Counted from the stretch's first letter, positions 6,696 to 13,945 are shown. The stretch: DNA of 37,524 nucleotides from an uncultured Oscillibacter sp. (GCA_900550685.1 URTS01000005.1:1-37524), one strand, 5' to 3'. Notes: generated from the letters alone by a model not told the origin. Program-made: numbers and translations.

Positions 6696-6725
6696 TTGAT
6701 GGGAGCCGCCGCGCCGTGGTATAAT
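6696..6725 (+). promoter_or_regulatory. Promoter of the TetR-type regulator gene
   Basis: TTGATG (6696-6701) and a perfect TATAAT (6720-6725) are separated by 18 bases. Transcription would start near 6732, about 33 bases before the ATG at 6765. Confidence 0.65.
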
Positions 6726-6764
6726 CAGTGCAACTGACGGACCGTGGAAGGGAGAGAAACGCTG

Positions 6765-7355
6765 ATGGCAAAGAAAAACAGCCGCAACACCAAGGGGCGG
6801 ATCATCTCCGCCGCGTGGAAGCTCTTCTATGAGCAGGGCTACGAGGAGACCACTGTGGAGGACATCGTGTTTGAGTCCGGCACCTCCAAGGGCTCCTTTT
6901 ACCACTATTTCGACGGCAAGGACGCCCTGATGGGCACCCTGGCCTATGTGTTTGACGAGAAGTACGAAGAACTGAAGCCCACCCTGGACCCGGAGAAGGG
7001 GGCCATTGAGACCCTGGCCTACATCAACCACGAGCTGTACGCCATGATCGAGTCCAGCGTGTCCATCGACCTGCTGACCCGGCTGCTGTCCACCCAGCTG
7101 CTGGCCCGGGGAGAAAAGCACCTGCTGGACCGCAGCCGGGTGTATTTCCGGCTGCTGCGGCAGATCGTCCGGCAGGGGTGCGAGCGGGGGGAATTCCGCC
7201 CGGATATGACCACCGACGAGATCGTGAAGGCCTTTGCCATGTGGGAGCGGGCCCAGCTGTATGACTGGTGTTTGTGCGGCGGAGATTACTCCCTGGTGAC
7301 CTACGCGGACAAGATGACCCCCCTGTTTCTGGAAAGTTTCCGGGCCGAATCTTAA
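6765..7355 (+). CDS. TetR/AcrR family transcriptional regulator
   Basis: A 196-residue regulator. The N-terminal DNA-binding domain is complete: RIISAAWKLFYEQGYEETTV followed by EDIVFESGTSKGSFYHYF, the helix-turn-helix with the characteristic S-x-G-(S/T)-x-YHYF ending (about residues 13-50). The remaining 140 residues are the helical ligand and dimerisation domain and name no ligand. ATG 6765 is preferred to GTG 6744 because GGGAGAG (6750-6756) is well placed for it and homology starts there. No operon partner is obvious; the next gene is a proline-type symporter behind its own promoter-like region. Family assignment is firm; target and effector are unknown. Confidence 0.9.
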   Translation: MAKKNSRNTKGRIISAAWKLFYEQGYEETTVEDIVFESGTSKGSFYHYFDGKDALMGTLAYVFDEKYEELKPTLDPEKGAIETLAYINHELYAMIESSVSIDLLTRLLSTQLLARGEKHLLDRSRVYFRLLRQIVRQGCERGEFRPDMTTDEIVKAFAMWERAQLYDWCLCGGDYSLVTYADKMTPLFLESFRAES

Positions 7356-7436
7356 AATTTATTTTTTCTTCTGGTTCGATTTCTAGACTTCGTTCTAGCA
7401 AAAAACATTGTAAAATAAAAGAAAAGCGCGGATTAA

Positions 7437-7476
7437 GCAGAACGCCGTATAGAATATATTCTATACGGCGTTCTGC
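7437..7476. repeat. 40-bp perfect palindrome, possible bidirectional terminator
   Basis: Bases 7437-7456 are perfectly inverted in 7457-7476, with no loop: GCAGAACGCCGTATAGAATA and its complement. As RNA this gives an 18-bp or longer stem. The following ATTTCATTCTTGTT is only moderately T-rich. It lies 82 bases past the TetR stop and could end that transcript. Confidence 0.8.
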
Positions 7477-7477
7477 A

Positions 7478-7506
7478 TTTCATTCTTGTTAAGAATGTGA
7501 TATGAT
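7478..7506 (+). promoter_or_regulatory. Putative putP promoter with an inverted repeat in its spacer
   Basis: An extended -10 (TG-A-TATGAT, hexamer at 7501-7506) is preceded by a weak -35 (TTTCAT, 7478-7483) at 17 bases. The spacer is almost filled by a perfect inverted repeat CATTCTT-GTT-AAGAATG (7481-7497), positioned as a repressor operator. The nearby TetR protein is one candidate binder, by inference only. Confidence 0.5.
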
Positions 7507-7527
7507 CGACCCTGTTATCAAAAAAAT

Positions 7528-7582
7528 GTCCGGCAGAGAAAAACGGTACGGACCGGGGGTGCCCGGTGCGCTGCCGCCGGAC
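7528..7582 (+). promoter_or_regulatory. Structured 5' UTR of putP
   Basis: An outer stem GTCCGGCAG (7528-7536) pairs with the strand CTGCCGCCGGAC (7571-7582). An inner hairpin ACCGGG-GGTG-CCCGGT lies at 7552-7567. It ends about 9 bases before the AAAGGAG ribosome binding site. It could be a regulatory RNA or simple mRNA protection; I recognise no known class. Confidence 0.35.
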
Positions 7583-7602
7583 AGGCAAAGGAGAAAAGAA
7601 AC

Positions 7603-9135
7603 ATGGGAAGCGGATGGATTATTATTGTCACCATTGTGCTGTACCTTTCAGCCATGGTGCTGATCGGCGTCTATTACGGCAAAAAGGGCGGCGCCGGCAG
7701 TTCGGATGATTTCTACCTGGGCGGCCGCAAAATGGGCCCCATCGTCACCGCCATGAGCGCCGAGGCCAGCGACATGAGCAGCTACCTGCTGATGGGCCTG
7801 CCGGGACTGGCCTACCTCTGCGGCCTGCCGGAGGTCTCCTGGACCTGCATCGGCCTGGCCGCCGGTACGTATCTGAACTGGCTCATTGTGGCCCGGCGGC
7901 TGCGGCGCTATTCCGCCCGGCTTGGGGCCATCACGGTGCCGGACTTTTTCTCCCGCCGCTTCGGCGATGAGAAAAACCGCCTCTCCTGCATCGCCGCCGC
8001 AGTGATCCTGATCTTCTTCGTCCCCTATACCGCCTCCGGCTTCAAGGCCATCGGCACGCTGTTCAACAGCCTCTTCGGCGTGGATTACCACACCGCTATG
8101 ATCGTGGGCGCTTTCGTGGTCATCGGCTACACGGTGATGGGCGGCTTCATGGCCGTGTCCTTCACCGACCTGATCCAGTCCATTTTCATGACCATTGCCC
8201 TGATCGCCGTGGTGCTCTTCGGCATTCACCAGGCCGGCGGCCTGACCACGGTGATCGACAACGCCAAGGCTCTCCCCGGCTACTTGAGTCTGACCAAGGG
8301 CTATGACGTGGCCACCGGCGCAGAGGCCTCTTTCAGCGGCCTGAGCATCATCTCCACCGTGGCCTGGGGTCTGGGCTATTTCGGTATGCCCCACATCCTG
8401 CTGCGGTTCATGGCCATTGAGGATGAGAAGAAGCTGAATGACTCCCGCCGCATTGCCTCCATCTGGGTGGTGATCTCCATGTTCATCGCCGTGTTCATCG
8501 GCATCATCGGCTACAGCGTGTCTGCGGCAGGAAAGATCCCCTTCCTGACCACCAGCGCCGACGCGGAGACCGTCATCATCCAGCTCTCCAGCCTCATGAG
8601 CCAGCACGGGGCCATCCTGGCCATCATGGCGGGCATCATCCTCTCCGGCATCCTGGCCGCCACCATGTCCACGGCGGATTCCCAGCTGCTGACCGCCGCC
8701 TCCAGCGTGTCTCAGGACCTGATGCAGGGCTTCATGGGCATGAAGCTCAGCGACAAGGCCGCCATGCGGGTGGCCCGGCTGACGGTGGTCGCCATCGCCG
8801 TTGTGGGCATGTTCCTGGCCTGGGATCCCAACAGCTCCGTGTTCCGGGTGGTGTCCTTCGCCTGGGCCGGCTTCGGCGCGGCCTTCGGCCCGGTGGTGCT
8901 GTTTGCCCTGTTCTGGAAGCGGGCCAACAAGTGGGGCGCTCTGGCCGGTATGCTCACCGGCGGCGCCGTGGTGTTCATCTGGAAGTACCTGATCGCCCCC
9001 ATGGGCGGGGCCTGGTCCATTTATGAACTGCTGCCCGCCTTCATTGCCAACTGCGTCGTGCTGGTGGTGGTGTCCCTGGCTACCCCCGCGCCGGACAAGT
9101 CCGTGACCGACGTGTTTGAGGAGATCCGGGGCTGA
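7603..9135 (+). CDS. putP: Sodium/proline symporter (SSS family)
   Basis: A 510-residue integral membrane protein of the sodium:solute symporter family, most like PutP, which imports proline with Na+. About 13 transmembrane segments are visible. Family landmarks include FYLGGRKMGPIVTAMSAEASDMSSYLLMG in the first third (residues about 36-65), the TM5 segment VIGYTVMGGFMAVSFTDLIQS, and the TM8 region GIILSGILAATMSTADSQLL, which contributes Na+-binding hydroxyl residues. Length matches PutP (about 500). AAAGGAG precedes the ATG. A terminator follows the stop. Other SSS members take pantothenate or sugars, so proline is the best but not certain substrate. Confidence 0.88.
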   Translation: MGSGWIIIVTIVLYLSAMVLIGVYYGKKGGAGSSDDFYLGGRKMGPIVTAMSAEASDMSSYLLMGLPGLAYLCGLPEVSWTCIGLAAGTYLNWLIVARRLRRYSARLGAITVPDFFSRRFGDEKNRLSCIAAAVILIFFVPYTASGFKAIGTLFNSLFGVDYHTAMIVGAFVVIGYTVMGGFMAVSFTDLIQSIFMTIALIAVVLFGIHQAGGLTTVIDNAKALPGYLSLTKGYDVATGAEASFSGLSIISTVAWGLGYFGMPHILLRFMAIEDEKKLNDSRRIASIWVVISMFIAVFIGIIGYSVSAAGKIPFLTTSADAETVIIQLSSLMSQHGAILAIMAGIILSGILAATMSTADSQLLTAASSVSQDLMQGFMGMKLSDKAAMRVARLTVVAIAVVGMFLAWDPNSSVFRVVSFAWAGFGAAFGPVVLFALFWKRANKWGALAGMLTGGAVVFIWKYLIAPMGGAWSIYELLPAFIANCVVLVVVSLATPAPDKSVTDVFEEIRG

Positions 9136-9149
9136 TTACTGTAAGAAAA

Positions 9150-9187
9150 CCCACCGGGAAGATGAGAAATCTTCCCGGTGGGCTTTT
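9150..9187 (+). terminator. Intrinsic terminator after putP
   Basis: A perfect 14-bp stem CCCACCGGGAAGAT (9150-9163) pairs with 9169-9182 around a GAGAA loop, followed by CTTTTG. It lies between the convergent putP and Rrf2 genes and could serve both. Confidence 0.8.
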
Positions 9188-9223
9188 GCATATGCGGTGT
9201 TCGGAGAAATTCCTGCGGGCGGG

Positions 9224-9655
9224 TCAGATGACGTAATCGTCTCCTTCGTCGCCCCGGCGCATCAGGTCTGCCAGGGTGATGCCGTCCAAATAGCTGCTGA
9301 TGGCCTTGTCTAGCCCCTGCCACAAAGACAGCGTGCGGCACTCCGCCGCACGGGAGCAGGCGGAAGCCCCTGGCTCCAGACAGGCTACCGGGGCCAGGGA
9401 ATCCTCTGTCAGCCGCAGGATCTCCCCGGCGGTGTACTGCTCCGGCACCTTGGTCAGCCGGTAGCCACCGCCCTTGCCCCGGACGCCGTTGAGAAGCTGG
9501 GCCTTGACCAGCAGCTTGATGATGCCTTCCAGATATTTTTCTGAGATGCCCTGCCGCTGGGCGATGGTCTTCAGGGGGATATACCCCTCGGTCTGGTGTT
9601 CCGCCAGATCGATCATCACCCGCAGCGCATAGCGTCCCTTTGTTGAGATCAGCAT
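9224..9655 (-). CDS. Rrf2 family transcriptional regulator (CymR/IscR-like)
   Basis: A 143-residue winged-helix regulator, divergent from cysK. The N-terminus MLISTKGRYALRVMIDLAEH is diagnostic of Rrf2 proteins; the recognition region follows in LKTIAQRQGISEKYLEGIIK and LLNGVRGKGGGYRL. The C-terminal part contains three cysteines (spacing C-x7-C-x5-C, in CLEPGASACSRAAEC), reminiscent of the Fe-S ligands of IscR, though spacing differs from the classical C-x5-C-x5-C. ATG 9655 follows AAGGAGG; a longer frame to 9784 would cross its own promoter. CymR of Bacillus controls cysteine genes, so cysK is a likely target. Whether it carries a cluster or works as a CymR-type cysteine sensor is open. Confidence 0.87.
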   Translation of the reverse strand: MLISTKGRYALRVMIDLAEHQTEGYIPLKTIAQRQGISEKYLEGIIKLLVKAQLLNGVRGKGGGYRLTKVPEQYTAGEILRLTEDSLAPVACLEPGASACSRAAECRTLSLWQGLDKAISSYLDGITLADLMRRGDEGDDYVI

Positions 9656-9721
9656 GAAAACGCCTCCTTGTTTTTCCCGTCGGCGGACAAAAGCGGGGGA
9701 GCCTGTCCACAGGCGCATAAA

Positions 9722-9753
9722 CCTATTATACAACATGGTTAATAGGAAAACAA
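9722..9753 (-). promoter_or_regulatory. Rrf2 gene promoter with overlapping palindromic operator
   Basis: On the minus strand TTGTTT (9748-9753) and TATAAT (9725-9730) are separated by 17 bases. An inverted repeat CCTATTA (9722-9728) / TAATAGG (9740-9746) covers the -10 and spacer, ideally placed for autorepression. A third CCTATT half-site (9774-9779) overlaps the cysK -35. Confidence 0.6.
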
Positions 9754-9777
9754 TGCTATATTTTTTTGAAAAACCTA

Positions 9778-9806
9778 TTGACAAACCGGGAAATGCAGTA
9801 TATAAT
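9778..9806 (+). promoter_or_regulatory. Consensus promoter of cysK
   Basis: A perfect TTGACA (9778-9783) and a perfect TATAAT (9801-9806) at 17-base spacing. The -35 overlaps a CCTATT motif shared with the Rrf2 operator. Transcription from about 9813 gives a leader of about 145 bases. Confidence 0.8.
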
Positions 9807-9840
9807 CCTAATCAACCTAGCGGAAAGGTTGGTAATTAAA

Positions 9841-9938
9841 ATGAAAGACTTCCGATGTCGGCAGTAAATGTGCGCTGATGACCCGTTGAAATGAAATTGC
9901 CGCGTTTTCAAATACATCAATTAAAATACATGGACTGA
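9841..9938 (+). other. Three tandem mini-ORFs in the cysK leader
   Basis: Three tiny ORFs tile the leader end to end: MKDFRCRQ (9841-9867), MCADDPLK (9868-9894, starting immediately after the first stop), and MKLPRFQIHQLKYMD (9891-9938, overlapping the second stop as ATGA). The last ends just before AGGAGG of cysK. The first two contain a cysteine codon. The ribosome binding site for the first (GGAAAGG) is weakly spaced. No terminator-like stem is visible here, so any effect would be on translation or RNA stability. Confidence 0.35.
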
Positions 9939-9957
9939 CATATAGGAGGAATTGATC

Positions 9958-10890
9958 ATGAGCAAGATTTATACATCCGCTGACCAGCTGATCGGCAAGA
10001 CCCCGCTGCTGGAGCTGTCCCATATTGAAAAGGCTGAGGAACTGAAGGCCAAGGTCCTGGTAAAGCTGGAATACTTCAACCCCGCCGGCTCCGTGAAGGA
10101 CCGGATCGCCAAGGCCATGATCGACGACGCGGAGGCCAGCGGCGCGCTGAAGCCCGGCTCCGTCATCATCGAGCCCACCTCCGGCAATACCGGCATCGGC
10201 TTGGCCTCTGTAGCCGCCGCCCGGGGCTACCGCATCATCATCGTCATGCCGGACACCATGAGCGTGGAGCGCCGCCAGCTGATGAAGGCCTACGGCGCGG
10301 AACTGGTCCTCAGCGAGGGCGCCAAGGGCATGAAGGGTGCCATTGCCAAGGCAGACGAGCTGGCCAAGGAGATCCCCAACAGCTTTATCCCCGGCCAGTT
10401 TGTGAACCCCGCCAACCCCAAGGCCCACTTTGAGACCACCGGCCCGGAGATCTGGGAGGACACCGACGGCGCTGTGGACGTGTTCGTGGCAGGCGTCGGC
10501 ACCGGCGGCACCCTCACCGGCGTGGGCAAGTACCTCAAGAGCAAGAACCCCGCTGTCAAGGTAGTGGCTGTGGAGCCCAAGGATTCCCCCGTCCTCAGCG
10601 AGGGTCACGCCGGCTCCCACAAGATCCAGGGCATCGGCGCCGGCTTTGTGCCCGACGTGCTGGACACCAAGGTCTACGATGAGATCATCCCCGTGACCAA
10701 CGACGACGCCTTTGCCACCGGCAAGCGCATCGGCCATGCCGAGGGCGTCTTGGTGGGCATCTCCTCCGGCGCTGCCGTGTGGGCCGCCATCCAGCTGGCC
10801 AAGCGGCCGGAGAACGCAGGCAAGACCATTGTGGCCTTGCTGCCCGACACCGGCGACCGCTATCTCTCCACCCCCTTGTTTGCAGACTGA
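9958..10890 (+). CDS. cysK: Cysteine synthase A (O-acetylserine sulfhydrylase)
   Basis: A 310-residue PLP enzyme that makes L-cysteine from O-acetylserine and sulfide. The PLP-binding lysine is in NPAGSVKDR (Lys47), the substrate loop is TSGNTG (about residues 74-79), the phosphate-binding Gly/Thr loop is GVGTGGTLTG, and the C-terminal PDTGDRYLST segment is typical of CysK. Length matches the family. ATG 9958 follows AGGAGG (9944-9949); TTG 9952 is in frame but poorly placed. It is monocistronic, with a consensus promoter, a long leader with tandem mini-ORFs, and a terminator. It is divergent from an Rrf2 regulator that probably controls it. A second family member lies at 24301-25266. Confidence 0.95.
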   Translation: MSKIYTSADQLIGKTPLLELSHIEKAEELKAKVLVKLEYFNPAGSVKDRIAKAMIDDAEASGALKPGSVIIEPTSGNTGIGLASVAAARGYRIIIVMPDTMSVERRQLMKAYGAELVLSEGAKGMKGAIAKADELAKEIPNSFIPGQFVNPANPKAHFETTGPEIWEDTDGAVDVFVAGVGTGGTLTGVGKYLKSKNPAVKVVAVEPKDSPVLSEGHAGSHKIQGIGAGFVPDVLDTKVYDEIIPVTNDDAFATGKRIGHAEGVLVGISSGAAVWAAIQLAKRPENAGKTIVALLPDTGDRYLSTPLFAD

Positions 10891-10914
10891 AAACCTGTAC
10901 CCTCTCTTTCCAAC

Positions 10915-10957
10915 CCCGCCGGAGAACCTGCAAAGGTCCTCCGGCGGGACCTTTTTT
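10915..10957 (+). terminator. Intrinsic terminator after cysK
   Basis: CCCGCCGGAG (10915-10924) pairs with CTCCGGCGGG (10939-10948), with an inner ACCT/AGGT stem and GCAA loop, followed by ACCTTTTTT. Confidence 0.85.
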
Positions 10958-10964
10958 GCCCAGC

Positions 10965-10993
10965 TTGCCGGGACGGGGAAACTCTGCTATCAT
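10965..10993 (+). promoter_or_regulatory. Promoter of the ECF sigma factor operon
   Basis: TTGCCG (10965-10970) and TATCAT (10988-10993) are separated by 17 bases. This is a housekeeping-type promoter starting about 73 bases before the sigma factor ATG. Confidence 0.5.
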
Positions 10994-11072
10994 GGTTTCA
11001 AAAGTTTTTTCACCTCCGGCGCGACGGAGGGCGGCTGTTTCCCGTCTATAGGGACAGAAAGGAGGGCGGGTC

Positions 11073-11630
11073 ATGGAAGACACGCAGATCATTGACCTTT
11101 ACTGGGACCGGGACCAGGGGGCCATCACGGCCACCGCCGGAAAATACGGCGGTTTTCTCCACACCCTGTCCTGGAACATCCTCCGCAGCCACCACGACGC
11201 GGAGGAATGCGTCAACGACACCTATTTCCGGGCCTGGAATGCCATCCCGCCGGAGCGGCCCCATGCGTTCCGGACCTGGCTGGGGCGGATCACCAGAAAT
11301 TTGTCCATCGACCGCTGGAAGGCGGGCCGCACCCAGAGCCGGGGGGCGGGGCTGGAACTGCTATTGGGAGAACTGGACGAGTGCGTTCCCGATAGCCGGG
11401 GACCGGAGCAGGCGGCGGAGGAACAGGTCCTGGCGGAAAGCATCAGCGCCTTTCTCCGGACCCAGAGCGCCGACAACCGCTATATCTTCCTGCGGCGGTA
11501 CTGGTATGGCGAGGACATTGCCGCCATTGCCCGGGGACTGGGGTGCGGGGAGAGCCGGGTGAAGTCCGCCCTGTTCCGCACCCGGAAGGCTTTGCGCGGA
11601 TTTTTGGAAAAGGAGGGTATTACCGTATGA
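11073..11630 (+). CDS. RNA polymerase sigma factor, ECF subfamily
   Basis: A 185-residue sigma-70 family factor with only regions 2 and 4. Region 2 spans about residues 25-85 (DAEECVNDTYFRAWNAIPPE, then FRTWLGRITRNLSIDRWKA, the -10-binding helix). A linker follows, and region 4 lies at about 125-180 (RYIFLRRYWYGEDIAAIARG then GCGESRVKSALFRTRKALR, the -35-binding helix-turn-helix). AAAGGAGGGCGGGTC precedes the ATG. Its stop overlaps the start of the next gene by ATGA, so the two are coupled. The downstream membrane protein has the arrangement of a sigma-factor regulator. The stimulus is unknown. Confidence 0.9.
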   Translation: MEDTQIIDLYWDRDQGAITATAGKYGGFLHTLSWNILRSHHDAEECVNDTYFRAWNAIPPERPHAFRTWLGRITRNLSIDRWKAGRTQSRGAGLELLLGELDECVPDSRGPEQAAEEQVLAESISAFLRTQSADNRYIFLRRYWYGEDIAAIARGLGCGESRVKSALFRTRKALRGFLEKEGITV

Positions 11631-13207
11631 AGGCAGAGCGCTTATTCCGGGCCATCGGCCTGGTGGACGATGATTTGGTGGAAGAAACAGCCAAAGCCCC
11701 GGCTCGGAAACGGCCCAGCTGGCGGCGGTACGGCGCCATGGCGGCCTGCCTGGCGGTGCTCTGCGGGACGGGTTTTGCCTGGCTGGTCACCGGGGGCTTT
11801 CACGGCTATGGGGCCGCGGACGGCAACAGCAGCGCGGGGGGCAGCGGCATCCAGGGCACCGGAACGCCGGATGCCATTCAATTCATGTCCTACGCCGGGC
11901 CGGTGCTGCCTCTGACCACAGCGGGGGAGAACCCCGGCGTCACGGCAGAGCGGCATACGGACTGGGACTTCACGCCCCGGACGGATCCGGAGGATGGAGA
12001 AATATCCCAGTGGGGCGCGTCCGTGACGGACCGCTATATCCTGACGAACCCCACGGATGCGGATGTGACGCTGACGGCGCTGTATCCCATTGCGGGCAGG
12101 CTGAATGAGCTGAAAACGCTGACCCCCAGCCTGACGGTGAACGGAGAGACGGCGGAGACGGACCTGGTCATCGGCGGCTATGCCGGGGGCTTCCGGAGTG
12201 CCGGAGGTGAAGATACCTCCACTTTGAATCTGAAATATCCCGACAGCTGGACGGACTATCAGACCCTGCTGGAGGGCAGCCGATACCGGCAAGCGGCCCT
12301 GGCGGAGCAGTCGGCGGCGGACATCCCTGTGACAGTTTACCGTTTTTCAGACTTTGCGGGACCAACGGACCAGTACCGCGCCGCCACCCAGGCGGTGACC
12401 TTTACAGCGGATGAGGCCCGCACCACGGTGCTGTCCTACGGTTTCGAGGGCTATGGCTGGGACGAGCGGACCGGGGAGACTACCTACAGCTATTTTGTGC
12501 CCGATGGCCAGCGGCGGGGGGAGATCTGCAAGCTGCTGGTGGTCCTGGGAGACGATTTGGACGGCTACACCCTGCAGGGCTACCAGGACGGCGGCTGCGA
12601 CCCCGGCGGGGAGATCGACGGCGTGTCCTGCACCGTCACCCGGCAGGAGACCACCCTCCATGCAGTGATCCTGACCCTGTGCCGGGAGATCTTGGACGCC
12701 ATCAAGGAAAATCCCGGCTATTACGGCTGGATCAGCGAGGCGGCGGACGGTTTGCTCCCGGAGACCTACTGCGCCCTGGTGGAGCAGATGCTGGAGCAGT
12801 ACGGCCTGCTGTCGGACCAGCCTGTTGACCGCTACGACGACGGGCGGCTGGACGAGCTGATGGACGAGGTATTGTCTTTGGAGCGGGTGTTGTACCTGAA
12901 AGCGGAGGTCACCGTCCCGGCGGGGGGCAGCGCGGAGGTGACGGCCCGGTACTGGAAGACCCCCAGCTTTGACTTTGCCTGCTCTGGCTCGGAGCATCTG
13001 GGCTTGCAGGGCTACGACCTGGGGACACGGCTGGATTCCACCCTGACCTTCACGGCCCAGACGGCCTCCCTTTCCGGCGCGGACGGCATCCGGATCACCG
13101 GGCAGAATTTCGGCTTTGACCTGGCGGCGGGGGTCACAGAGGTGGCCCTGGACCCGGAACAGGATCACTATTACCTGGAAATTTCTCCGGTCAGCCGGGA
13201 AAACTGA
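11627..13207 (+). CDS. Membrane-anchored extracellular protein coupled to the ECF sigma factor (putative anti-sigma or sensor)
   Basis: I do not recognise a named family over the whole length. The 526-residue protein has a short cytoplasmic N-terminus of about 40 residues (MKAERLFRAIGLVDDDLVEE and a basic ARKRPSWRRYG segment), one transmembrane helix (AMAACLAVLCGTGFAWLVTGG, about residues 37-57), a Gly/Ser-rich linker, and about 440 extracellular residues. The latter contain beta-rich stretches such as YILTNPTDADVTLTALYPI and a C-terminal VPAGGSAEVTARYWKTPSF, resembling immunoglobulin-like or stress-response folds. ATG 11627 follows AGGAGG and overlaps the sigma factor stop. Topology and coupling suggest it restrains or senses for the sigma factor; the N-terminus is shorter than a classical anti-sigma domain. 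A terminator follows. Confidence 0.6.
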   Translation: MKAERLFRAIGLVDDDLVEETAKAPARKRPSWRRYGAMAACLAVLCGTGFAWLVTGGFHGYGAADGNSSAGGSGIQGTGTPDAIQFMSYAGPVLPLTTAGENPGVTAERHTDWDFTPRTDPEDGEISQWGASVTDRYILTNPTDADVTLTALYPIAGRLNELKTLTPSLTVNGETAETDLVIGGYAGGFRSAGGEDTSTLNLKYPDSWTDYQTLLEGSRYRQAALAEQSAADIPVTVYRFSDFAGPTDQYRAATQAVTFTADEARTTVLSYGFEGYGWDERTGETTYSYFVPDGQRRGEICKLLVVLGDDLDGYTLQGYQDGGCDPGGEIDGVSCTVTRQETTLHAVILTLCREILDAIKENPGYYGWISEAADGLLPETYCALVEQMLEQYGLLSDQPVDRYDDGRLDELMDEVLSLERVLYLKAEVTVPAGGSAEVTARYWKTPSFDFACSGSEHLGLQGYDLGTRLDSTLTFTAQTASLSGADGIRITGQNFGFDLAAGVTEVALDPEQDHYYLEISPVSREN

Positions 13208-13221
13208 ATCCCCTCAATCGC

Positions 13222-13262
13222 AAAAACCAGGCACACTGTTTTACAGTGTGCCTGGTTTTTCA
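13222..13262 (+). terminator. Strong intrinsic terminator after the sigma factor operon
   Basis: A perfect 18-bp stem (AAAAACCAGGCACACTGT, 13222-13239, pairing with 13243-13260) with a TTT loop, ending in a T-run. The A-rich upstream arm also makes it a possible terminator for the converging minus-strand operon. Confidence 0.9.
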
Positions 13263-13304
13263 ATATTCACCTCGTGGTATCACTGCGAGAAGTGCCGAAG
13301 ATGC

Positions 13305-13945
13305 TCATTTCTTCGGCTGGCCGTAGGTCTTGAAGCGTTCCAGCGCCTCCGCCATCTGGCTGTCCGTCAGGATGTTGGGGGTGCCCACCGCCATGGCCCG
13401 CCACTGAAGCTCCGCGGTAAATTCCAGGTCCCTGGCCAGGGAAAAGGCTTTGGGCAGGCTCCTCTCCCAGGCAACCAGGCCGTGATTTGCCAGCAGCACC
13501 GCCTTACCATCGCCGCAGGCCGCTGCCGCCGCCTCCGCCAGCTCCGGCGAGCCGAACAGGCGGTAGGGGGCCACAGGGACCCGGGCCGTCCCGGCGGCGC
13601 CGATGGCATAGTGCACCGCCTCTAGAGGCTTTCCCAGGCAGGCCAGCGTGGTGCAGTACATGGAATGGGTGTGGACCACCGCCCGGGCGGCTGGGTGGTG
13701 CTGGTAGAACTTTGTGTGCAGCGCCCACTCGCTGGAGGGCTTCCGCTCCCCCTCCACCACATGGGCCTCCAGGTCCATCACCACGATGTCCGCCGGGGTA
13801 GTGGCCTCATAGTCCAGCCCGGAGGGGGTAATGGCCATCAGGCCCTCCTCCGGCACGTAAATGCTCAGGTTGCCGCTGGTGCCCACCGACAGTCCATCCG
13901 CCTGCCGTATTCCGTCAGCAGCTCCCGTTCCTGTTCCAGTTTCAT
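13305..13945 (-). pseudogene. Class II aldolase (L-fuculose-phosphate aldolase-like), frameshifted
   Basis: The C-terminal 190 residues are a good class II aldolase/adducin domain: GLSVGTSGNLS substrate-phosphate loop, AITPSGLDY, SSEWALHTKFY, the zinc histidines in VVHTHSMY, and LLANHGLVAW. The true N-terminus is in another frame: ATG 13945, preceded by AGGGGAG and overlapping the trkH stop by ATGA, reads MKLEQERELLTEYGRRM and then leaves frame. The ADGLSVG frame takes over at about 13895-13903. A single small deletion explains this. The 246-codon frame extending upstream to 14045 is an artefact of reading through trkH. Either a real inactivation or a sequence error; if intact it would cleave a sugar phosphate such as fuculose-1-phosphate to DHAP. 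Confidence 0.75.

Noticed and set aside
9868..9905. Hammerhead ribozyme-like core (CTGATGA followed shortly by GAAA) in the cysK leader
   Set aside because: Neither stem I, stem II nor stem III can be formed around the core with a cleavage triplet in the right place; the match is coincidental.
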